Translations under genes and position numbers: made by a program | Notes under the pieces: generated by a model | What the model was told of the DNA's origin: nothing | Database searches by the model: none | Seen by the model: only the letters and a program-made list of their open reading frames with translations | DNA from: Bacteroidales bacterium UBA4284 | Lineage (GTDB): Bacteria > Bacteroidota > Bacteroidia > Bacteroidales > UBA932 | Direction: 5' to 3' | Assembly: GCA_002395925.1 (NCBI GenBank) | Contig: DGVM01000055.1 | Coordinates: 383-50,530 of the forward strand | DNA: 50,148 bases | Shown here: in pieces, positions 16,299 through 23,659 of the stretch | Numbering within the stretch: position 1 is the first letter of the stretch | Layout of the letters: the number at the start of each line of letters is the position of its first letter

Positions 16299-19200
16299 TT
16301 AGAATTTAAGGTTTACGCCGACAGTGTACTGACGGAGATTTGCATAGTAGTTCATGTTGTCCGTGAATTCCGGGTCCACGCCGGGATAATCGGTGAAGGT
16401 GTAGAGATTGTCGCCGGTGAGGAAGATTCTCAGGCCCTTGACCCCAATCTTCTGCATGAGCTTCTGGGGGAAGGTGTAACCGAGGGTCACGTTCTTGAGC
16501 TTGAGGTAATCCGTCTTGTAGAGGAACAGGTTCGAATAGATGTTGGCGCCGTTCTGCTCGCTTCCGTAATTCATGGTCAAACGGCCATTTCTGGATGTGA
16601 TGTTTGTGCGGGGATCGTCCGGTGTCTCGGGATCATAGAAGTAGTGGTCGTAAGCGATTGCCTTGGGAAGGGTGAACTTTGCGTCGGTGGAATACGCGTT
16701 GAAGCCCACATAGCGCCAGTAACGGGCGCCGCCGCCGGCTCCTGCGAAGCGTGCGCTGAAGTCAATTCCCTTCCAGGAGGCCTCGAGGTTGAATCCGTAG
16801 AAGAACTTGGGTGTCTGGGAAACGCCCTGGAAAGTGTAGTCGTTGGCGTCGCCGTAAACTCCATCTCCGTTAATGTCGGCATAGATGTAGTCGCCGTACC
16901 ATATGCCCTTCTTGCCTATGGTCTTGTTGGGCAGGAAGGTATTACCTGCCTTCACCATGGCCTCGAGCCATGCCATGTCTTCGGGGGTTCGTATCATACC
17001 GTCCTCAGGACCGCCGGCGGGGTTGACGGAGCCGTCGGGAAAGAAGTATGTCCCGTTGCCGTTGTAAACGCTGGCGACGAAGTATTCGTTGATGAGTTTA
17101 CCCTCCAGGGTGCGGCGTGCGGCATCTACTACGGTCGTCACGTCTCCGATGTTGGTCTGATAGGTGCGAACGCCGTTCTCGTCTGCCTTCCAGCCGGCTA
17201 CGAGCGGACCGTTGTACTTGCTCACTACGTTCCAGTTGCGGGTGAAGTTGCCGCTTATGCCGTAATGGAAGCCGTTTACTGTATCCTGCCAGCCGAGGGT
17301 GATTTCGATACCCTTGTTCGTGACTTCGCAGAGGTTCTGATAAGGGGCGCTCTTGTTGCCTATCGTCGCAAAAACGGGTGCGCGGTACAGGATGTCGCCG
17401 GTGACGCGGTTGTACCAGTCGGCCTCGAGTGTCAGTCGGTTGCGGAAGGTGGCGAATTCAATGCCGAGGTCGGTTGAGGTCGTCGTCTCCCAGCGCAGCA
17501 GGTCGTTGGAAAGGGATGCAACTGTACCGGCACTCAGCTTGCCTCCGAATGGATAAGTGTATCCCGAAGCATAAGTGGACATGTAGTCGTAATTGCCGAT
17601 GGAGTTGTTTCCGAGGCGGCCCCAAGATGCACGGAGCTTGAGATTGTCGATTCCGCTGCCCTTCATCCAGTCTTCTTCGCTGACTCGCCAGCCGAGGGAG
17701 AACGAAGGAAAGAGTCCCCAGCGGCTTCTGGAAGCGAAGCGGGAGGAGCCGTCGTAGCGGAGGTTGACTTCAGCAAGATATTTGGAAGCGTAAGCATAGG
17801 TTAGACGGCCGAAGAAGGATGCCGAAGCCCAGCTCTCCTGCGAACCGGTTATAGCCGAAGGATTCAGCACGTTGTCAAATTCGTCGAGCACGTCGTTCTC
17901 GAAACCGGTCTTGGATGAGACATAGCTCTGCTGGCTGACTTCGTAAGCCTCGAATCCGGCGAGGGCGCCGAGTTCATGCTTGCCGAAGGTCTTGTTCCAG
18001 CTGAAGTTGGTCTGGAACGTCCAGCGTGAGGTGTGCGCCTGGGTATAGGTCAGGGTGAGCTTGCTCAGGTCGTCATAGAAATACGCCCAGCTGTCGCGGC
18101 TGAACGAGTAGGCGTCGCCTGTCGTCGGGTGCTGTTTCTTTAGCGATTCGGTGAGGGTATAGCCGAACGAAGCGTTGTACTTGATACCGAAGGGCAGGTA
18201 GATGTTGATGTAGGGGTTCGCGCTGATGTAGTGCGACGTTATATTGCCCTTGTAGCGGTAGAAAAAGTACAGGTTGTTGCGGGACTCTGCACTCTGCTCA
18301 GGATTCTCCATCCAGCCGTATTTCCCGTCATAATAAGGGTAGATTCCCGGAACGCCTCGCGACAACAGTGTCATGGAACCGGCGACATCGCTGAGGGTCC
18401 TGTCGTTGCGGTAACCGAAGATTCTTGCACCGACCTCCAGCCAGCTGTTGAGTTTCGACGATACGTTGGTGCGGAAGGTCGCCCTTTTGTTGCTGGTGTT
18501 GGCAATTACGCCCGGATTGTCCATCCAGGATGCGGAGATAAGGAACTTGGTCTGCTTGGTTGCACCTGATGCGGATACGGAATGTTTCTGGTAGATACCT
18601 GGCTCGAACATGGCCTTCATCCAGTCTGTATTTGGATATGCCACATAGTTGGGATAGCCGGAATCAGAGATGCCGTTGGGATCCTTTGCCTTCTCGCGCC
18701 AAAGGTCGATCATGGTCTGGCTGAAAGGCTGTGCCTTGTCCACCTGCCATGCGGACTCGTTGATGATTTCCATATAGTCGGCATAATCGGAGATGACGCC
18801 GAAGTAATGTTCAGGCTCCTGATAGGCTGCCATACCGGTATATTCGATGCTGAATCTGCCTTCCTTGGCTTCCCTGGTGGTAATGAGCACGACACCGTTA
18901 GCGCCCCTGTTGCCATAGATGGCGCAGGAAGCAGCATCCTTGAGTACGCTTATGGAAGCGATGTCCTGCGGGTTGACGTTGTTTATCGTTCCCTCGAAAC
19001 CGTCCACGATTACGAGCGGGGCCGCATTGTTGAGGGTGCCTACGCCACGGATTCGCATGTAAGCGTCTTCTGCACCAGGCATACCCGATGTCTGTGCGAC
19101 ATAAAGACCTGCGGAAGTTCCGGCCAGCATCGACTCGGTGGTTGTCGCAGGACGGGATTCCGAGAGCTTGGAATAATCCACAGTTGCAACGGCTCCGGTG

Positions 19201-19541
19201 ACGTTTACGCGCCTTTGGGTACCATATCCTACGACCACGACCTCATCGAGCTGGGAAGTGTCAGGGTCGAGTGAGATATCTATTCTCGAGCCGCTGACTT
19301 TCACCGACTTAGTGGTGTAGCCGAGGAAACTCACTTCGAGAGTGGCTCCCTGGGGTGCCTGGATTTCATATTGTCCGTCCAGGTTGGTAACGACTCCGTT
19401 TCCGGTACCCGGAATGACCACGGAAGCTCCCGGGAGAGGCTCGCCGGCCTCGTCCCGGATGATTCCGGTAACTTTATTCTGGGCAAATGCAGCTATTGCA
19501 ACAAATGCCAGCAATATGGTTGTAAGTATTCGCTTGCTCAT
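16299..19541 (-). CDS. SusC-family TonB-dependent outer-membrane transporter
   Basis: I prefer the ATG at 19541 (MSKRILTTILLAFVAIAAFAQ) to one 18 bases upstream, which would sit inside the preceding gene's stop region and spoil the signal peptide. The protein has 1080 residues. It has a signal peptide, a carboxypeptidase-D-like regulatory domain (VTGIIRDEAGEPLPGASVVI), a plug with the SusC/RagA hallmarks DEVVVVGYGTQRR and AYMRIRGVGTLNNAAPLVIVDG, then a 22-strand barrel ending LRQYTVGVNLKF. It imports oligosaccharides with energy from TonB-ExbBD. It starts 11 bp after a fimbrillin-like lipoprotein gene and 5 bp before SusD. Confidence 0.97.
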   Translation of the reverse strand: MSKRILTTILLAFVAIAAFAQNKVTGIIRDEAGEPLPGASVVIPGTGNGVVTNLDGQYEIQAPQGATLEVSFLGYTTKSVKVSGSRIDISLDPDTSQLDEVVVVGYGTQRRVNVTGAVATVDYSKLSESRPATTTESMLAGTSAGLYVAQTSGMPGAEDAYMRIRGVGTLNNAAPLVIVDGFEGTINNVNPQDIASISVLKDAASCAIYGNRGANGVVLITTREAKEGRFSIEYTGMAAYQEPEHYFGVISDYADYMEIINESAWQVDKAQPFSQTMIDLWREKAKDPNGISDSGYPNYVAYPNTDWMKAMFEPGIYQKHSVSASGATKQTKFLISASWMDNPGVIANTSNKRATFRTNVSSKLNSWLEVGARIFGYRNDRTLSDVAGSMTLLSRGVPGIYPYYDGKYGWMENPEQSAESRNNLYFFYRYKGNITSHYISANPYINIYLPFGIKYNASFGYTLTESLKKQHPTTGDAYSFSRDSWAYFYDDLSKLTLTYTQAHTSRWTFQTNFSWNKTFGKHELGALAGFEAYEVSQQSYVSSKTGFENDVLDEFDNVLNPSAITGSQESWASASFFGRLTYAYASKYLAEVNLRYDGSSRFASRSRWGLFPSFSLGWRVSEEDWMKGSGIDNLKLRASWGRLGNNSIGNYDYMSTYASGYTYPFGGKLSAGTVASLSNDLLRWETTTSTDLGIEFATFRNRLTLEADWYNRVTGDILYRAPVFATIGNKSAPYQNLCEVTNKGIEITLGWQDTVNGFHYGISGNFTRNWNVVSKYNGPLVAGWKADENGVRTYQTNIGDVTTVVDAARRTLEGKLINEYFVASVYNGNGTYFFPDGSVNPAGGPEDGMIRTPEDMAWLEAMVKAGNTFLPNKTIGKKGIWYGDYIYADINGDGVYGDANDYTFQGVSQTPKFFYGFNLEASWKGIDFSARFAGAGGGARYWRYVGFNAYSTDAKFTLPKAIAYDHYFYDPETPDDPRTNITSRNGRLTMNYGSEQNGANIYSNLFLYKTDYLKLKNVTLGYTFPQKLMQKIGVKGLRIFLTGDNLYTFTDYPGVDPEFTDNMNYYANLRQYTVGVNLKF

Positions 19542-19552
19542 AGTTATTCTTT

Positions 19553-21190
19553 TTACCATTCTACAGACAACGCAGTGGTTTTACCGCTCTTGTTCACGAA
19601 TGCGAACAGGTAGGCGCCCAGGTCGCGGGCCGCGAATTCCTCTTCTGACATGTAACGGCACTCGGTGGAGTACGTTGCGGAAGGGAAGCATACGTAATGC
19701 CCGTCGGCGACCTTGAGGTGGATGCGGATATGGCCGCTCTTTATGGCATTCTCGAGGGTGAACTGCACCTTGTAGGTAATGCCTTCGAACGAGCCGTCAC
19801 GGTTGCCGTGCTCAATCATCAGCGTGCAGTCCTTGGTAAACTGGCCGTCGGGGGAGGTGAAGGTCTCGCGGTTGCACTTCCACTCCTCTCCGTCAAGATA
19901 TTCCACATCCCAGAAGAGGGAACCGCCACGGCTGTAGGAAGGAATCGTGAGCGTAACTTTCGTTCCGGCAGCGACTTTCTTAACGGGCACGTCGATGTCG
20001 AAGTAGTCTCCGGTCCAGAGTCCCTTTACGCAAGGTGAACTGTAGTTGTACTGCTTGAACGTATTATTCTCGAAGCGGAAGTTGGCCGGATGTCCCTCGC
20101 CCATGACATAAGTGACTGACGCCTGCGCCTGAGAAGGATTGGCCCAGATATGCGTAGAGAGGGCATACGGATCAGCATTCGTTTCCGCTATCCACAGAGG
20201 CTGAGTGGCGGGAGTGAACACGCCAGCATCGTTCTTGATGCCGATAGGCCATTCGACAGGAGACGAGCAAGGTATGACACCGTCGCTGCTGGTGCTCACA
20301 GTTTCAGTGATAGCGCTGCCTGCGGGGTATTCTTTGCCTGCGTTCTTCGCAAGGAAAGGAATGACATTCTCAAATCCGTTCACGTCGGTGAAGACAAGTT
20401 CGAAACCACCTTCCGGCACCGTGAATGGAGCGACGAGAAGGTTCACGTCCGTGTAACTCGAAGTGAGAGTCGTTCCTTGCGCCCCGAAGTCCACGGTGAT
20501 GGTCTTGGAGAGGGATGCGGGCTCGGGGGTGAGAACGTCGGTATTGAGGTTGTAGGAAGCGTTGAACGCCAGTTCTCCGTCGAAGGCTCCTTCGTCCACG
20601 GGCCTGATTACCAGGCTGCGGAGCACGGTCCCGCCTTCCTCATCCACGATTGCGGAAGGGACGCGGAGGCGCATGGAGCATACAACGCTTTTGAAGTCAA
20701 GTGGTACGGCTGCAACGACGCTGGTAACGCTCTTCTTGGCTACATACAGGCCGCCGGCCTCCATTCCGGGGGCGAATGTCACCTTGGAGGGAACGTTCAC
20801 GGCAATGTTGCTGATGTCGGTTATGGCAGGATCATACGGGGCATAAGCATAGAAGTTGAAGTTATGGTCTCCCGCCATCGCGAGGATATTGTCGCCATCG
20901 TCTTTGCGGACAAGGTTGAAGACAGAGCCCTCGACGGTCTGTGCCACGGGATGGAAGCAGGCCGGAGTCTTGGTGCTCATGGCAGTTCCCTCGGCGTCGC
21001 CGCGGGTGCATGTCGCAAACACGCCGACCACGTGTTCGGGGCTCCAGCTTGCGCCCGCAAGCGTGCCCGCGAAATTGACGTCCAGGGAGTCATACTCCAT
21101 GGGACGGTTGTCGTCCGTGGAGTTCTGGCAGGCTGCAAGGAGCAGAGCGGCCACACCAGCGGCGGACAAAAGTTTAATTGACTTTATCAT
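19553..21190 (-). CDS. Fimbrillin-family lipoprotein with C-terminal beta module
   Basis: The protein has 545 residues with lipobox LLAAC. Residues about 35-310 have the fimbrillin look (NFNFYAYAPYDPAIT, VPLDFKSVVCSMRLRVP). Residues about 345-545 share a module with the SGNH lipoprotein (6572-8962). The shared parts are LWTGDYFDIDVPVK, SYSRGGSLFWDVEYLDGEEW, the DGQFTKD stretch, FTLENAIKSGHIRIHLKVADG against FEHGIRNGFLRFRLRCADG, and Ser/Trp-rich ends. It sits directly before SusC, so it is probably a surface glycan-binding protein of the importer complex. It has no catalytic signature. The protein ends LSVEW. Confidence 0.82.
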   Translation of the reverse strand: MIKSIKLLSAAGVAALLLAACQNSTDDNRPMEYDSLDVNFAGTLAGASWSPEHVVGVFATCTRGDAEGTAMSTKTPACFHPVAQTVEGSVFNLVRKDDGDNILAMAGDHNFNFYAYAPYDPAITDISNIAVNVPSKVTFAPGMEAGGLYVAKKSVTSVVAAVPLDFKSVVCSMRLRVPSAIVDEEGGTVLRSLVIRPVDEGAFDGELAFNASYNLNTDVLTPEPASLSKTITVDFGAQGTTLTSSYTDVNLLVAPFTVPEGGFELVFTDVNGFENVIPFLAKNAGKEYPAGSAITETVSTSSDGVIPCSSPVEWPIGIKNDAGVFTPATQPLWIAETNADPYALSTHIWANPSQAQASVTYVMGEGHPANFRFENNTFKQYNYSSPCVKGLWTGDYFDIDVPVKKVAAGTKVTLTIPSYSRGGSLFWDVEYLDGEEWKCNRETFTSPDGQFTKDCTLMIEHGNRDGSFEGITYKVQFTLENAIKSGHIRIHLKVADGHYVCFPSATYSTECRYMSEEEFAARDLGAYLFAFVNKSGKTTALSVEW

Positions 21191-21200
21191 AGTAATGAGA

Positions 21201-23468
21201 TTAGAGGACTGTTACTGTGCCGGAAAGGGTTCCTGCGGTCTTATAAAAATACCCGCTGGTAACATTCGACGTTCCACTCACCGAGCAAGTACCACTGGCA
21301 GCAACCGTCTTTCCCGAGACGATTCCGCCAACATAGCCGATATAAAGAGGTGTTATGGCACCGGTATCGAAAGCCATGTCAGCGACAAAATCGTTTATGG
21401 TGCAGTTTTCAAATGCCCAGCCGATAACTCCGGAAAGAATACCAATTTTATTAACTGTCGTCATGGTATTGCCCGATACCCCGAAAGTATTGGCGGAAGA
21501 GCCTCCTGAAATGTTGGCAAAACCGGCAGCGCCTGCAAATCCGGAAGCGATACTGTTAGCATAGCTTGCTGTCCCTCCTGCAATTACTCCTCCACCGCTT
21601 AAAACGGCTCCGGTATTGGTACAGGAAATAATATCCACATACTTGGAAGACATACCGTGCAGTAAACCAGCTATACCACCGTTATAAATCTGACGAGCTC
21701 CAGTCATATTGGTATTGGCACCGTCAATAGCCGAAGAATTCAACGAACTTACATCTACGGTTCCGTCGTTGGAACAACTGATAAGTTTTGCATATACTCC
21801 TGTTGCGCTGGTGATAACATAAACTTCAGAGCTCTGGCGGGCTTCTACCTGGCCGACTATACCTCCTACACAATAGCCCGCATTGGCACTGGCGTGACGA
21901 TTCTCATATACACAGATATTGCCATGGTTTACGCACCCTTCAAACTTTGAATAGTTGGATGCATCTCCAACGGTCACTACACCATTGATACCTCCGACAG
22001 CAAGATTGGTAAAAGCAATTGCAGCAGAATTGGTCTTGGTGATTGTAATGTCCCCATTATTGACACAGTCGGTGTAAGTTCCTGGTGTGGTTCCCCTGCT
22101 TGCCCTTGCGGATATTCCTCCGCCATAACATTTGATCGTACCGCTGGAAGGGGTGAATTTGTACTTTATGTCCATATTGTTCACGCACGCCTCAATGGAT
22201 CCACCGTTTTGTCCGGCAATTCCGGCGATGACACAACTGCCCGTAAAGGTCATTTCATCCATGGTGCAGTTGTTCTCGCAACTCTGGATAATACCGTAAT
22301 TATATTTAGCTATTGCTGCCGTTCCAGCCTCTCCCTGATTGGCAATTCCTGTGAACTTACCACCACGCTTCAGGTTCTTTACCATACCTGTGCTTGCAAT
22401 CTCAGCAAACAGAGGCATCGTCTGCGCCTGTCCGGAAATGGTGAAATTGTGTCCGTCAAGAATTCCGTCAAAAGAATTACTCACCATAACAGGGGTAGTT
22501 TCGAACACTATGTCGGCCATTATGTTCACTACACCATCTCCATCCTTCCAGGCAGAATAATCTCCGGCATTCGCGGCCGCGACAAAGGAGTTGTAGTCAG
22601 CGGCTGTATAAATACCCGCGTCAACGTAAGTTCCCTGAGCATTGAAAGCGATGCCGGTAGGATAAATTTTGCCGGCACCGGCAGCGAATGACGCTGTTGA
22701 CCTCAAGACCATATAATGATTATTTACGTCAAGGACCATAATGTTGATGCCGTGCGAATATGTACGTGCGGGGATGGCGATATACATAGCTGTTCCCTGA
22801 GCCACACCGGCACCGCAGTCAAGCGTTACGGTGCTGAAGTTGTCTGAACTTCCGCCAAGTGAAGGATCAGAACTGAAAGTAGCGGTAAAGGATCCGCTCA
22901 CGGGCACGCCGTCGTTGGCCTGTACGCGGACGCTCTTAATGGCGTCGGTGTCTGAGCCGCCGGAAACTGTGACCTTGAGGTATGCCATGGCGTGCTTGAA
23001 TTCAAGGCCGCTGCCGGCATCGCCTGTCCCGAGCATCACTGCCGTCGCAGGATCGTACCCGTCGGCTACGTAGGTCTGCGTCGCGGGGAGCGTTACCTTC
23101 ATGGTTGCGGCGTTCTCTCCCTCTGCCGCCGTATAATCGCCGGCGTAGGCAGATGCAGGATAAATGGCTGCGTAAGGAGGATTGACCACCGGCAGGTCGA
23201 ACACGGCAATGCGCGCATCCGATGCATCGATCGCTATGCTGTTGGACGTCTGCCCGTTGACTGAAATGGCATCTCCTGATGCCCAGTGCACTTGATAGTG
23301 TGCCGCTCCGTCGGGTACAAGGATGGTTTTGGTGCCTTCGGTTTCAAGAGAGGCTCGTAGTTTCATTGTCGGAGACGACTCTGTTATATCGAGCTCTTTA
23401 GGTGTGCAGGAAAGAATTGCAAGCGCAACTGCTGCAAGTATGGTTGTCTTTTTCATGATGGTTTGCAT
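21201..23468 (-). CDS. Surface lipoprotein: fimbrillin-like N-domain plus GLUG-type beta-helix
   Basis: The protein has 755 residues from the ATG at 23468. A second ATG at 23456 (MKKTTIL) is equally possible and gives the more usual signal peptide. The lipobox is AILSC. Residues about 30-275 are the shared N-domain (HWASGDAISVNG, VNPPYAAIYPASAYA, ATAVMLGTGDAG, HAMAYLKVTV). The rest is glycine-rich beta-helix repeats (IAGIAGQNGGSIEAC, YCVGGIVGQVEA, IYNGGIAGLLHG). It is the most diverged of the three beta-helix paralogues. It begins 8 bp after micro-ORF D and ends 10 bp before the fimbrillin-like gene. A surface binding or adhesive role is inferred. Confidence 0.84.
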   Translation of the reverse strand: MQTIMKKTTILAAVALAILSCTPKELDITESSPTMKLRASLETEGTKTILVPDGAAHYQVHWASGDAISVNGQTSNSIAIDASDARIAVFDLPVVNPPYAAIYPASAYAGDYTAAEGENAATMKVTLPATQTYVADGYDPATAVMLGTGDAGSGLEFKHAMAYLKVTVSGGSDTDAIKSVRVQANDGVPVSGSFTATFSSDPSLGGSSDNFSTVTLDCGAGVAQGTAMYIAIPARTYSHGINIMVLDVNNHYMVLRSTASFAAGAGKIYPTGIAFNAQGTYVDAGIYTAADYNSFVAAANAGDYSAWKDGDGVVNIMADIVFETTPVMVSNSFDGILDGHNFTISGQAQTMPLFAEIASTGMVKNLKRGGKFTGIANQGEAGTAAIAKYNYGIIQSCENNCTMDEMTFTGSCVIAGIAGQNGGSIEACVNNMDIKYKFTPSSGTIKCYGGGISARASRGTTPGTYTDCVNNGDITITKTNSAAIAFTNLAVGGINGVVTVGDASNYSKFEGCVNHGNICVYENRHASANAGYCVGGIVGQVEARQSSEVYVITSATGVYAKLISCSNDGTVDVSSLNSSAIDGANTNMTGARQIYNGGIAGLLHGMSSKYVDIISCTNTGAVLSGGGVIAGGTASYANSIASGFAGAAGFANISGGSSANTFGVSGNTMTTVNKIGILSGVIGWAFENCTINDFVADMAFDTGAITPLYIGYVGGIVSGKTVAASGTCSVSGTSNVTSGYFYKTAGTLSGTVTVL

Positions 23469-23476
23469 TTCTAAAA

Positions 23477-23635
23477 TTACTGCCAGTCAAAATCGAAAGA
23501 TTCTTCGTCCATGTCAGGGTTGGCCTTGGTCGCTCCAGAGACCTGGAAAACGCATGAAGTCGAAACGCTTATTACGCGTACATGCGGCGTTACATAAGCG
23601 TTTCTGCTTAAAAAGGGATGTTGAGTTTTAATCAT
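23477..23635 (-). CDS. Micro-ORF D, 52-residue hypothetical peptide
   Basis: The ATG is at 23633-23635 and the TAA at 23477-23479, between two beta-helix lipoprotein genes (24 bp after one stop, 8 bp before the next start). The peptide begins MIKTQHPFLSRNAYVTPH, has a strand RVISVSTSCVFQVSG, and ends MDEESFDFDWQ. It matches micro-ORFs B and C in the Tyr-Val-Thr-Pro element, a central cysteine next to small residues, and an acidic tail ending Phe-Asp-Trp plus one residue. It is seven residues longer at the front. It has no signal peptide. Function is unknown. Confidence 0.62.
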   Translation of the reverse strand: MIKTQHPFLSRNAYVTPHVRVISVSTSCVFQVSGATKANPDMDEESFDFDWQ

Positions 23636-23659
23636 GATGGTTATTGTTTATTAATTGTT

